NCBI GenBank assembly: GCA_019828565.1
Contig: JAHDYR010000005.1
Location: 1,488,001-1,552,000 of the forward strand
Source: Carpediemonas membranifera
Taxonomy: Eukaryota > Fornicata
DNA: 64,000 nucleotides
Reading direction: 5' to 3'
Shown here piece by piece: positions 10,334-21,808 of the stretch (positions are counted from its first letter, which is position 1; each line of letters opens with the position of its first letter). The notes beneath the pieces are model-generated. The model had not been told where the DNA came from and did no database searches. It saw only the letters and a program-made list of their open reading frames with translations. The position numbers and the translations under genes were made by a program.

Positions 10334-12817
10334 ATGGCGGACAAACCAGTCACATCTGTTGTTATACGTCCATTCTCCAGCGAGGAGCGTTATATGCAGC
10401 TCCGGTCAACGTGGAAGACGACCACGGGAAGAATATACTCCCCGAACACGTCAAGCAGCAGCTTCAAGTTCGACGACGTGATAGACTTCAGCCATCGTAG
10501 CACAAGACATGAGGCGTTCGAGAAGATCGCCGCCAAAGCGAAAGAAATTGCCACCGAGTCCCTTCAGAGTTCCATCCACTGCGCAATGTCCTTCGGATGC
10601 CTCAACGGAGGCTCATCATACACCATGTGGGGCCACCACGACGAGGGGCTTGTCCACGAAGTCGCACGATGCATCCGCGACGCCGATCCTGAGGCCTCTT
10701 TCTGTGGCTCCCTCCTCCACATCACAGGAGAAGGTGTCCGAGATGCCACAGCTATAGACAACCCAACACGCATGACCAAGGTACCTGCCTCGTTCGAGGA
10801 GTGCGGCCTTGTCATCAACGGCGTCGCACGCCATCCCATTGCGACCGCCGACGACCTCCACGCCTTGCTGAGCCTCCGCATGCCTCTGTGGCTCACGGAT
10901 TCGGGCATCAAGACCGTCTTCTCAGGCGACGAAAGCACTGTGTTCGTCCTCTACGTCACACAAAACAAGGGCCAGGAGACGTTCGTGAGGTCCATCGTAT
11001 TCGTTGACGCTGGATCCACACTCCGTATTGATGACAGCACAAAGAGCGTGCCAGATAGCGACGCGAACGCCATGTGCCTCATCTACCGAGTGCTACAGCT
11101 CGCCAGGACCGCTGACGCGACGGAGGCATCAAGGACACTGCTGTCGACCCACAGATTCTTGCCCAGACTCTTAAGGCCATTTATGTTTGGTCAGGGCGGT
11201 ATACATATATTCGCATGTATCAGCCCCGCGATCCAGCGCGAGGGAGAGTCCGCCCAGGCGCTCCGTCTCGCCGAAGCATGGCGCCAGATGCCCCGTGGCA
11301 CTACCAGCCAGCTGCTCCAGCCCGAGCCGCTCTCCGAGACCCCTGAGGCCGCACTGATCTCTCTCCTTACGAAGCGGCAGCGGTCTCTCGTTGATGAGCT
11401 TTCTGCTTTGCAGCAAGACATCGATCTGACCGACGATCGCCTGTACGTCCGACGCCAAGACATCGAGCATTTACAAGGCGTTATCACCGCCTGTTCCCGC
11501 GTCACACAGCTGTTCAACAGCCGTCAAAACGCCAGCCCCGGCGGCAATCTCAAGTCTGTCGTCCACCAAACACGTGCCGCGCTAGCCAGATCGCACATCC
11601 ACAAGTCTGTTGGCCGGCCCTGCTTGCGGGTTCTCCATCCAAACCCGAGCGTGACTGCGTTTTATTACATCCATTTGTCAGAAAAGGTGTACCTCGACTC
11701 GACGGGAAAGAGACGGCTCATTATTGGAGCGAACAAGCCCACAGATCCACAGAACGCCCGGCGCCGCGCCCCTATGATGACCCCCTCCCCCACGCCGTTC
11801 AAACGGACGCTATCCTCACCCGTCTTCGAGGAGACGAACGAGAAGGAGCCGGGCTCCAATGTCGTCTCCCTGGCCGGAATGGGTGTTGTTCAGGACCATC
11901 TGGTGGTTATATACGGCGAGGAGACCGATGGTCCAGGTTTCTACGCCGTATCTCCTGGTAGCTCGGGAGAGATACTCATTAATGGTCTACCCGCAACGAT
12001 CGCCCAAACTATCACTGACAATGACCGCGTGATGATAGGGGACATCGCCTTAGAGGCCCTACTCAGCGATAGAGGCCGCCCCAAGGTCAGCTGGGCCGTC
12101 TGTAGCATTGAGTCCCGCATGGCACAGGGGGTGGCCGTTACAGACCTCGCTGGACAGCCGTACTGGCCTGTAACAACCCACTTCCGGACTGCTAACCAGT
12201 GGTTGGGGGCCAGTGACTGTGCCTCAAAGATTTACGACTATTTACGTGAGATACGTTCGAAGAACTGTCGCCACTATGTATCGTCTGTGAATCTGATCAC
12301 TCAGTGCATTACAGCGGTGTACGCAGGCGTCATGGCCAATGTGCAGACTGATCCGCACTTCCCATTCACTCTTGTGTCGCGTCCACTGCTTATGTCGGAC
12401 GGTCGAGAGGCAGTTGATTATCTCTATCTTCAACGGACACCGTTCCAGACCTTCCAGCTTCTCAATCTCACCGCTGTTCGATCGATCGGCATGTACGGCC
12501 AGCCGTCGCCTGACCCAGTTCAAACTGTCTCCAAGCGTGGTCTCATCGGCGTCGCTGCCATGACAATCAGGGCGCCGTTTGATCATACCGAGTTTTCTCT
12601 CGCTATACGGCGACCAGCCGGCTGGGATCAGGGCGGCAGGCCGTTGGGCAGGCTTAAAGTGCTTTTCAAGGCTGTCGAGCCAGAAGGACTAATACGGCAC
12701 CAGTACCGCGACACTGATATTGTCGACGAGGGCGGGTACATGAGCGATGACGGCTTCGACTCGAGGTACCAGAGGAGGTTAGACGCGGGCTTCTTGCCGG
12801 GTGTGAGGAACTTGTAG
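10334..12817 (+). CDS. kinesin-3-like protein with degenerate motor and FHA domain; 3' end truncated by repeat array
   Basis: The start is taken at the Met at 10334 (MADKPVTSVVIRPF), giving 827 aa. Residues 1 to about 290 resemble a kinesin motor: VVIRPF, FKFDDVIDF, and FGCLNGGSSYTMWG at the P-loop position, where an active kinesin has GQTGSGKTYTM. The Gly-Lys-Thr core is gone, so ATP hydrolysis is unlikely. A short coiled coil lies near residues 350-390. An FHA-like segment follows at about 470-590 (LIIGANKP, ILINGLPATIAQTI, DRVMIGD), as in kinesin-3/KIF1 proteins, and then a conserved-looking tail. The last 19 codons, from about 12760, are antisense sequence of the phospholipase array, so the native C-terminus is missing here. 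The truncation is either real or an assembly join. Confidence 0.75.
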   Translation: MADKPVTSVVIRPFSSEERYMQLRSTWKTTTGRIYSPNTSSSSFKFDDVIDFSHRSTRHEAFEKIAAKAKEIATESLQSSIHCAMSFGCLNGGSSYTMWGHHDEGLVHEVARCIRDADPEASFCGSLLHITGEGVRDATAIDNPTRMTKVPASFEECGLVINGVARHPIATADDLHALLSLRMPLWLTDSGIKTVFSGDESTVFVLYVTQNKGQETFVRSIVFVDAGSTLRIDDSTKSVPDSDANAMCLIYRVLQLARTADATEASRTLLSTHRFLPRLLRPFMFGQGGIHIFACISPAIQREGESAQALRLAEAWRQMPRGTTSQLLQPEPLSETPEAALISLLTKRQRSLVDELSALQQDIDLTDDRLYVRRQDIEHLQGVITACSRVTQLFNSRQNASPGGNLKSVVHQTRAALARSHIHKSVGRPCLRVLHPNPSVTAFYYIHLSEKVYLDSTGKRRLIIGANKPTDPQNARRRAPMMTPSPTPFKRTLSSPVFEETNEKEPGSNVVSLAGMGVVQDHLVVIYGEETDGPGFYAVSPGSSGEILINGLPATIAQTITDNDRVMIGDIALEALLSDRGRPKVSWAVCSIESRMAQGVAVTDLAGQPYWPVTTHFRTANQWLGASDCASKIYDYLREIRSKNCRHYVSSVNLITQCITAVYAGVMANVQTDPHFPFTLVSRPLLMSDGREAVDYLYLQRTPFQTFQLLNLTAVRSIGMYGQPSPDPVQTVSKRGLIGVAAMTIRAPFDHTEFSLAIRRPAGWDQGGRPLGRLKVLFKAVEPEGLIRHQYRDTDIVDEGGYMSDDGFDSRYQRRLDAGFLPGVRNL

Positions 12818-13156
12818 TCGGCGATGAGCCACTGGTTGTTGTACGTGCCCGAGTTGAACTTCTTGAACGTGTTCACCCATGCCTCGCCGGACGTGGCGAT
12901 GCGGTTGGTGAGAACCACGCGCATCCAGACGAGGATGGATTCAGGCTTGGCGAGGTCGTACAGAGTGGTGTCGAACACCTCGTTCGTGGTCTCGAGGACA
13001 GCCAGGCCAGAGTCGAGGACGTACATGTCGTCGAAGGAGTTGAGGAAGCCGGGGTAGGACGAGAATGTGTACTTCTTGGTGGTCATGGCGTCGGCATGCT
13101 CTCCGTGGAGCCCAGAAAGGTCATAGGACTTCAGGACTCTGGTCATAGAACCATAG
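12760..13156 (-). pseudogene. cut partial phospholipase B-like copy (array left end)
   Basis: Only the part of exon 2 from TATGGTTCTATG to a CTCGAGG-containing point remains. It is fused to the kinesin-like reading frame at about 12760. It has no exon 3 and no stop of its own. Confidence 0.85.
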
Positions 13157-13275
13157 TAAGGTAAGGTAAGTAGGTGGCGTGGCGCCGTGGAGCTGTGGAG
13201 CGTGCACTGTAATGTCCTATAACCACTCACAAGGCAGCGAAGCTACACACCGCGCCCGACGCAATCAGTCAGCAT

Positions 13276-14224
13276 TTACTGGGAGGGGTACGTGACCCAG
13301 GGGTTTCTCCACGGGCCGTCTGGCAGACCGCGGCGGGGGGCACCACAGCGAGCTGGTGCTGAAGTCCCAGGGGGTCAGGCTCTGGTACGTGGGGGACAGC
13401 TGGGCGACCATCTTCAGGCCCTGGTTCATCGCGAGGTCGTAGCTAGTCACCTTAGCGTCCATGGCGCCGAATGGTAGGGGGTTCTGGACGCGCATGTCGT
13501 ACCGGGAGGCGATAGCGAAGCCGGCGTTGCCCTCAGAGAGGGGATCGTGCATCCAGTCGTTGGAGCGCATCAAACGGCCCATGTGGCCCCTGAGTAATGG
13601 GTTGTAAAGGGAACTTACAGGTGCTCGACGTGCTTGGCGTCGCGACGGAAGATATCGGCGCGGGGGCATTCCTCGTAGTCCCAGATGTCGCCGACCTTCT
13701 TGACCATCGCCGTGTAGCCCGAGACCTCGAAGATGTGCTTGTTGTAGGGGATGTTGTACGAGGGCATGTAATGCTGGTTGACGAGGTGCTCGGTAATGTC
13801 GCCCTCGGCGGTCTGGCCGGGAATCTGCTCGAGGTACCAGAGGAGGTTAGACGCGGGCTTCTTGCCGGGTGTGAGGAACTTGTAGTCGGCGATGAGCCAC
13901 TGGTTGTTGTACGTGCCCGAGTTGAACTTCTTGAACGTGTTCACCCATGCCTCGCCGGACGTGGCGATGCGGTTGGTGAGAACCACGCGCATCCAGACGA
14001 GGATGGATTCAGGCTTGGCGAGGTCGTACAGAGTGGTGTCGAACACCTCGTTCGTGGTCTCGAGGACAGCCAGGCCAGAGTCGAGGACGTACATGTCGTC
14101 GAAGGAGTTGAGGAAGCCGGGGTAGGACGAGAATGTGTACTTCTTGGTGGTCATGGCGTCGGCATGCTCTCCGTGGAGCCCAGAAAGGTCATAGGACTTC
14201 AGGACTCTGGTCATAGAACCATAG
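13276..14224 (-). pseudogene. truncated phospholipase B-like copy 1
   Basis: It carries the 3' part of exon 2, the 29-nt intron 2 and exon 3. One extra G near 13332-13337 shifts the last about 20 codons of exon 3. It lacks the catalytic Cys and the signal peptide. Confidence 0.85.
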
Positions 14225-14343
14225 TAAGGTAAGGTAAGTAGGTGGCGTGGCGCCGTGGAGCTGTGGAGCGTGCACTGTAATGTCCTATAACCACTCACAA
14301 GGCAGCGAAGCTACACACCGCGCCCGACGCAATCAGTCAGCAT

Positions 14344-15291
14344 TTACTGGGAGGGGTACGTGACCCAGGGGTTTCTCCACGGGCCGTCTGGCAGACCGCG
14401 GCGGGGGCACCACAGCGAGCTGGTGCTGAAGTCCCAGGGGGTCAGGCTCTGGTACGTGGGGGACAGCTGGGCGACCATCTTCAGGCCCTGGTTCATCGCG
14501 AGGTCGTAGCTAGTCACCTTAGCGTCCATGGCGCCGAATGGTAGGGGGTTCTGGACGCGCATGTCGTACCGGGAGGCGATAGCGAAGCCGGCGTTGCCCT
14601 CAGAGAGGGGATCGTGCATCCAGTCGTTGGAGCGCATCAAACGGCCCATGTGGCCCCTGAGTAATGGGTTGTAAAGGGAACTTACAGGTGCTCGACGTGC
14701 TTGGCGTCGCGACGGAAGATATCGGCGCGGGGGCATTCCTCGTAGTCCCAGATGTCGCCGACCTTCTTGACCATCGCCGTGTAGCCCGAGACCTCGAAGA
14801 TGTGCTTGTTGTAGGGGATGTTGTACGAGGGCATGTAATGCTGGTTGACGAGGTGCTCGGTAATGTCGCCCTCGGCGGTCTGGCCGGGAATCTGCTCGAG
14901 GTACCAGAGGAGGTTAGACGCGGGCTTCTTGCCGGGTGTGAGGAACTTGTAGTCGGCGATGAGCCACTGGTTGTTGTACGTGCCCGAGTTGAACTTCTTG
15001 AACGTGTTCACCCATGCCTCGCCGGACGTGGCGATGCGGTTGGTGAGAACCACGCGCATCCAGACGAGGATGGATTCAGGCTTGGCGAGGTCGTACAGAG
15101 TGGTGTCGAACACCTCGTTCGTGGTCTCGAGGACAGCCAGGCCAGAGTCGAGGACGTACATGTCGTCGAAGGAGTTGAGGAAGCCGGGGTAGGACGAGAA
15201 TGTGTACTTCTTGGTGGTCATGGCGTCGGCATGCTCTCCGTGGAGCCCAGAAAGGTCATAGGACTTCAGGACTCTGGTCATAGAACCATAG
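14344..15291 (-). pseudogene. truncated phospholipase B-like copy 2
   Basis: The exon 2 part and exon 3 are both in frame and identical in translation to the complete gene. The 5' half of the gene is absent, so only a C-terminal product from the Met in YGSMTR could be made. Confidence 0.85.
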
Positions 15292-15410
15292 TAAGGTAAG
15301 GTAAGTAGGTGGCGTGGCGCCGTGGAGCTGTGGAGCGTGCACTGTAATGTCCTATAACCACTCACAAGGCAGCGAAGCTACACACCGCGCCCGACGCAAT
15401 CAGTCAGCAT

Positions 15411-16358
15411 TTACTGGGAGGGGTACGTGACCCAGGGGTTTCTCCACGGGCCGTCTGGCAGACCGCGGCGGGGGCACCACAGCGAGCTGGTGCTGAAGTC
15501 CCAGGGGGTCAGGCTCTGGTACGTGGGGGACAGCTGGGCGACCATCTTCAGGCCCTGGTTCATCGCGAGGTCGTAGCTAGTCACCTTAGCGTCCATGGCG
15601 CCGAATGGTAGGGGGTTCTGGACGCGCATGTCGTACCGGGAGGCGATAGCGAAGCCGGCGTTGCCCTCAGAGAGGGGATCGTGCATCCAGTCGTTGGAGC
15701 GCATCAAACGGCCCATGTGGCCCCTGAGTAATGGGTTGTAAAGGGAACTTACAGGTGCTCGACGTGCTTGGCGTCGCGACGGAAGATATCGGCGCGGGGG
15801 CATTCCTCGTAGTCCCAGATGTCGCCGACCTTCTTGACCATCGCCGTGTAGCCCGAGACCTCGAAGATGTGCTTGTTGTAGGGGATGTTGTACGAGGGCA
15901 TGTAATGCTGGTTGACGAGGTGCTCGGTAATGTCGCCCTCGGCGGTCTGGCCGGGAATCTGCTCGAGGTACCAGAGGAGGTTAGACGCGGGCTTCTTGCC
16001 GGGTGTGAGGAACTTGTAGTCGGCGATGAGCCACTGGTTGTTGTACGTGCCCGAGTTGAACTTCTTGAACGTGTTCACCCATGCCTCGCCGGACGTGGCG
16101 ATGCGGTTGGTGAGAACCACGCGCATCCAGACGAGGATGGATTCAGGCTTGGCGAGGTCGTACAGAGTGGTGTCGAACACCTCGTTCGTGGTCTCGAGGA
16201 CAGCCAGGCCAGAGTCGAGGACGTACATGTCGTCGAAGGAGTTGAGGAAGCCGGGGTAGGACGAGAATGTGTACTTCTTGGTGGTCATGGCGTCGGCATG
16301 CTCTCCGTGGAGCCCAGAAAGGTCATAGGACTTCAGGACTCTGGTCATAGAACCATAG
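15411..16358 (-). pseudogene. truncated phospholipase B-like copy 3
   Basis: In frame over the exon 2 part and exon 3, with the same translation as the complete gene. It lacks everything before residue 248 of the parent. Confidence 0.85.
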
Positions 16359-16477
16359 TAAGGTAAGGTAAGTAGGTGGCGTGGCGCCGTGGAGCTGTGG
16401 AGCGTGCACTGTAATGTCCTATAACCACTCACAAGGCAGCGAAGCTACACACCGCGCCCGACGCAATCAGTCAGCAT

Positions 16478-17424
16478 TTACTGGGAGGGGTACGTGACCC
16501 AGGGGTTTCTCCACGGGCCGTCTGGCAGACCGCGGCGGGGGCACCACAGCGAGCTGGTGCTGAAGTCCCAGGGGTCAGGCTCTGGTACGTGGGGGACAGC
16601 TGGGCGACCATCTTCAGGCCCTGGTTCATCGCGAGGTCGTAGCTAGTCACCTTAGCGTCCATGGCGCCGAATGGTAGGGGGTTCTGGACGCGCATGTCGT
16701 ACCGGGAGGCGATAGCGAAGCCGGCGTTGCCCTCAGAGAGGGGATCGTGCATCCAGTCGTTGGAGCGCATCAAACGGCCCATGTGGCCCCTGAGTAATGG
16801 GTTGTAAAGGGAACTTACAGGTGCTCGACGTGCTTGGCGTCGCGACGGAAGATATCGGCGCGGGGGCATTCCTCGTAGTCCCAGATGTCGCCGACCTTCT
16901 TGACCATCGCCGTGTAGCCCGAGACCTCGAAGATGTGCTTGTTGTAGGGGATGTTGTACGAGGGCATGTAATGCTGGTTGACGAGGTGCTCGGTAATGTC
17001 GCCCTCGGCGGTCTGGCCGGGAATCTGCTCGAGGTACCAGAGGAGGTTAGACGCGGGCTTCTTGCCGGGTGTGAGGAACTTGTAGTCGGCGATGAGCCAC
17101 TGGTTGTTGTACGTGCCCGAGTTGAACTTCTTGAACGTGTTCACCCATGCCTCGCCGGACGTGGCGATGCGGTTGGTGAGAACCACGCGCATCCAGACGA
17201 GGATGGATTCAGGCTTGGCGAGGTCGTACAGAGTGGTGTCGAACACCTCGTTCGTGGTCTCGAGGACAGCCAGGCCAGAGTCGAGGACGTACATGTCGTC
17301 GAAGGAGTTGAGGAAGCCGGGGTAGGACGAGAATGTGTACTTCTTGGTGGTCATGGCGTCGGCATGCTCTCCGTGGAGCCCAGAAAGGTCATAGGACTTC
17401 AGGACTCTGGTCATAGAACCATAG
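16478..17424 (-). pseudogene. truncated phospholipase B-like copy 4
   Basis: One G is missing in the CCCAGGGG run near 16570, which shifts the C-terminal about 30 codons of exon 3. Copy 7 shares the same change. Confidence 0.85.
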
Positions 17425-17543
17425 TAAGGTAAGGTAAGTAGGTGGCGTGGCGCCGTGGAGCTGTGGAGCGTGCACTGTAATGTCCTATAACCACTCACAA
17501 GGCAGCGAAGCTACACACCGCGCCCGACGCAATCAGTCAGCAT

Positions 17544-18490
17544 TTACTGGGAGGGGTACGTGACCCAGGGGTTTCTCCACGGGCCGTCTGGCAGACCGCG
17601 GCGGGGGCACCACAGCGAGCTGGTGCTGAAGTCCCAGGGGGTCAGGCTCTGGTACGTGGGGGACAGCTGGGCGACCATCTTCAGGCCCTGGTTCATCGCG
17701 AGGTCGTAGCTAGTCACCTTAGCGTCCATGGCGCCGAATGGTAGGGGGTTCTGGACGCGCATGTCGTACCGGGAGGCGATAGCGAAGCCGGCGTTGCCCT
17801 CAGAGAGGGATCGTGCATCCAGTCGTTGGAGCGCATCAAACGGCCCATGTGGCCCCTGAGTAATGGGTTGTAAAGGGAACTTACAGGTGCTCGACGTGCT
17901 TGGCGTCGCGACGGAAGATATCGGCGCGGGGGCATTCCTCGTAGTCCCAGATGTCGCCGACCTTCTTGACCATCGCCGTGTAGCCCGAGACCTCGAAGAT
18001 GTGCTTGTTGTAGGGGATGTTGTGCGAGGGCATGTAATGCTGGTTGACGAGGTGCTCGGTAATGTCGCCCTCGGCGGTCTGGCCGGGAATCTGCTCGAGG
18101 TACCAGAGGAGGTTAGACGCGGGCTTCTTGCCGGGTGTGAGGAACTTGTAGTCGGCGATGAGCCACTGGTTGTTGTACGTGCCCGAGTTGAACTTCTTGA
18201 ACGTGTTCACCCATGCCTCGCCGGACGTGGCGATGCGGTTGGTGAGAACCACGCGCATCCAGACGAGGATGGATTCAGGCTTGGCGAGGTCGTACAGAGT
18301 GGTGTCGAACACCTCGTTCGTGGTCTCGAGGACAGCCAGGCCAGAGTCGAGGACGTACATGTCGTCGAAGGAGTTGAGGAAGCCGGGGTAGGACGAGAAT
18401 GTGTACTTCTTGGTGGTCATGGCGTCGGCATGCTCTCCGTGGAGCCCAGAAAGGTCATAGGACTTCAGGACTCTGGTCATAGAACCATAG
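17544..18490 (-). pseudogene. truncated phospholipase B-like copy 5
   Basis: One G is missing in GAGAGGGATC near 17807, shifting exon 3; copy 7 shares it. It also has the only clear substitution of the array, near 18023, changing a Tyr to His in the exon 2 part. Confidence 0.85.
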
Positions 18491-18609
18491 TAAGGTAAGG
18501 TAAGTAGGTGGCGTGGCGCCGTGGAGCTGTGGAGCGTGCACTGTAATGTCCTATAACCACTCACAAGGCAGCGAAGCTACACACCGCGCCCGACGCAATC
18601 AGTCAGCAT

Positions 18610-19557
18610 TTACTGGGAGGGGTACGTGACCCAGGGGTTTCTCCACGGGCCGTCTGGCAGACCGCGGCGGGGGCACCACAGCGAGCTGGTGCTGAAGTCC
18701 CAGGGGGTCAGGCTCTGGTACGTGGGGGACAGCTGGGCGACCATCTTCAGGCCCTGGTTCATCGCGAGGTCGTAGCTAGTCACCTTAGCGTCCATGGCGC
18801 CGAATGGTAGGGGGTTCTGGACGCGCATGTCGTACCGGGAGGCGATAGCGAAGCCGGCGTTGCCCTCAGAGAGGGGATCGTGCATCCAGTCGTTGGAGCG
18901 CATCAAACGGCCCATGTGGCCCCTGAGTAATGGGTTGTAAAGGGAACTTACAGGTGCTCGACGTGCTTGGCGTCGCGACGGAAGATATCGGCGCGGGGGC
19001 ATTCCTCGTAGTCCCAGATGTCGCCGACCTTCTTGACCATCGCCGTGTAGCCCGAGACCTCGAAGATGTGCTTGTTGTAGGGGATGTTGTACGAGGGCAT
19101 GTAATGCTGGTTGACGAGGTGCTCGGTAATGTCGCCCTCGGCGGTCTGGCCGGGAATCTGCTCGAGGTACCAGAGGAGGTTAGACGCGGGCTTCTTGCCG
19201 GGTGTGAGGAACTTGTAGTCGGCGATGAGCCACTGGTTGTTGTACGTGCCCGAGTTGAACTTCTTGAACGTGTTCACCCATGCCTCGCCGGACGTGGCGA
19301 TGCGGTTGGTGAGAACCACGCGCATCCAGACGAGGATGGATTCAGGCTTGGCGAGGTCGTACAGAGTGGTGTCGAACACCTCGTTCGTGGTCTCGAGGAC
19401 AGCCAGGCCAGAGTCGAGGACGTACATGTCGTCGAAGGAGTTGAGGAAGCCGGGGTAGGACGAGAATGTGTACTTCTTGGTGGTCATGGCGTCGGCATGC
19501 TCTCCGTGGAGCCCAGAAAGGTCATAGGACTTCAGGACTCTGGTCATAGAACCATAG
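18610..19557 (-). pseudogene. truncated phospholipase B-like copy 6
   Basis: In frame over both exon parts and identical in translation to the parent from residue 248 on. It has no signal peptide and no catalytic Cys. Confidence 0.85.
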
Positions 19558-19676
19558 TAAGGTAAGGTAAGTAGGTGGCGTGGCGCCGTGGAGCTGTGGA
19601 GCGTGCACTGTAATGTCCTATAACCACTCACAAGGCAGCGAAGCTACACACCGCGCCCGACGCAATCAGTCAGCAT

Positions 19677-20622
19677 TTACTGGGAGGGGTACGTGACCCA
19701 GGGGTTTCTCCACGGGCCGTCTGGCAGACCGCGGCGGGGGCACCACAGCGAGCTGGTGCTGAAGTCCCAGGGGTCAGGCTCTGGTACGTGGGGGACAGCT
19801 GGGCGACCATCTTCAGGCCCTGGTTCATCGCGAGGTCGTAGCTAGTCACCTTAGCGTCCATGGCGCCGAATGGTAGGGGGTTCTGGACGCGCATGTCGTA
19901 CCGGGAGGCGATAGCGAAGCCGGCGTTGCCCTCAGAGAGGGATCGTGCATCCAGTCGTTGGAGCGCATCAAACGGCCCATGTGGCCCCTGAGTAATGGGT
20001 TGTAAAGGGAACTTACAGGTGCTCGACGTGCTTGGCGTCGCGACGGAAGATATCGGCGCGGGGGCATTCCTCGTAGTCCCAGATGTCGCCGACCTTCTTG
20101 ACCATCGCCGTGTAGCCCGAGACCTCGAAGATGTGCTTGTTGTAGGGGATGTTGTACGAGGGCATGTAATGCTGGTTGACGAGGTGCTCGGTAATGTCGC
20201 CCTCGGCGGTCTGGCCGGGAATCTGCTCGAGGTACCAGAGGAGGTTAGACGCGGGCTTCTTGCCGGGTGTGAGGAACTTGTAGTCGGCGATGAGCCACTG
20301 GTTGTTGTACGTGCCCGAGTTGAACTTCTTGAACGTGTTCACCCATGCCTCGCCGGACGTGGCGATGCGGTTGGTGAGAACCACGCGCATCCAGACGAGG
20401 ATGGATTCAGGCTTGGCGAGGTCGTACAGAGTGGTGTCGAACACCTCGTTCGTGGTCTCGAGGACAGCCAGGCCAGAGTCGAGGACGTACATGTCGTCGA
20501 AGGAGTTGAGGAAGCCGGGGTAGGACGAGAATGTGTACTTCTTGGTGGTCATGGCGTCGGCATGCTCTCCGTGGAGCCCAGAAAGGTCATAGGACTTCAG
20601 GACTCTGGTCATAGAACCATAG
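19677..20622 (-). pseudogene. truncated phospholipase B-like copy 7
   Basis: The shortest unit. It has two single-G losses in exon 3, near 19770 and 19940, each shared with one other copy (4 and 5). The combination looks like a recombinant of those variants, or like recurrent homopolymer error. Confidence 0.85.
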
Positions 20623-20741
20623 TAAGGTAAGGTAAGTAGGTGGCGTGGCGCCGTGGAGCTGTGGAGCGTGCACTGTAATGTCCTATAACCACTCACAAGG
20701 CAGCGAAGCTACACACCGCGCCCGACGCAATCAGTCAGCAT

Positions 20742-21689
20742 TTACTGGGAGGGGTACGTGACCCAGGGGTTTCTCCACGGGCCGTCTGGCAGACCGCGGC
20801 GGGGGCACCACAGCGAGCTGGTGCTGAAGTCCCAGGGGGTCAGGCTCTGGTACGTGGGGGACAGCTGGGCGACCATCTTCAGGCCCTGGTTCATCGCGAG
20901 GTCGTAGCTAGTCACCTTAGCGTCCATGGCGCCGAATGGTAGGGGGTTCTGGACGCGCATGTCGTACCGGGAGGCGATAGCGAAGCCGGCGTTGCCCTCA
21001 GAGAGGGGATCGTGCATCCAGTCGTTGGAGCGCATCAAACGGCCCATGTGGCCCCTGAGTAATGGGTTGTAAAGGGAACTTACAGGTGCTCGACGTGCTT
21101 GGCGTCGCGACGGAAGATATCGGCGCGGGGGCATTCCTCGTAGTCCCAGATGTCGCCGACCTTCTTGACCATCGCCGTGTAGCCCGAGACCTCGAAGATG
21201 TGCTTGTTGTAGGGGATGTTGTACGAGGGCATGTAATGCTGGTTGACGAGGTGCTCGGTAATGTCGCCCTCGGCGGTCTGGCCGGGAATCTGCTCGAGGT
21301 ACCAGAGGAGGTTAGACGCGGGCTTCTTGCCGGGTGTGAGGAACTTGTAGTCGGCGATGAGCCACTGGTTGTTGTACGTGCCCGAGTTGAACTTCTTGAA
21401 CGTGTTCACCCATGCCTCGCCGGACGTGGCGATGCGGTTGGTGAGAACCACGCGCATCCAGACGAGGATGGATTCAGGCTTGGCGAGGTCGTACAGAGTG
21501 GTGTCGAACACCTCGTTCGTGGTCTCGAGGACAGCCAGGCCAGAGTCGAGGACGTACATGTCGTCGAAGGAGTTGAGGAAGCCGGGGTAGGACGAGAATG
21601 TGTACTTCTTGGTGGTCATGGCGTCGGCATGCTCTCCGTGGAGCCCAGAAAGGTCATAGGACTTCAGGACTCTGGTCATAGAACCATAG
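20742..21689 (-). pseudogene. truncated phospholipase B-like copy 8
   Basis: In frame over both exon parts, with the same translation as the parent. The 5' half is absent. Confidence 0.85.
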
Positions 21690-21808
21690 TAAGGTAAGGT
21701 AAGTAGGTGGCGTGGCGCCGTGGAGCTGTGGAGCGTGCACTGTAATGTCCTATAACCACTCACAAGGCAGCGAAGCTACACACCGCGCCCGACGCAATCA
21801 GTCAGCAT

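Noticed and set aside
12628-13230. A 200-codon minus-strand frame spanning the kinesin/array junction
   Set aside because: It is a chimera: phospholipase exon 2 continued into the antisense of the kinesin-like gene.
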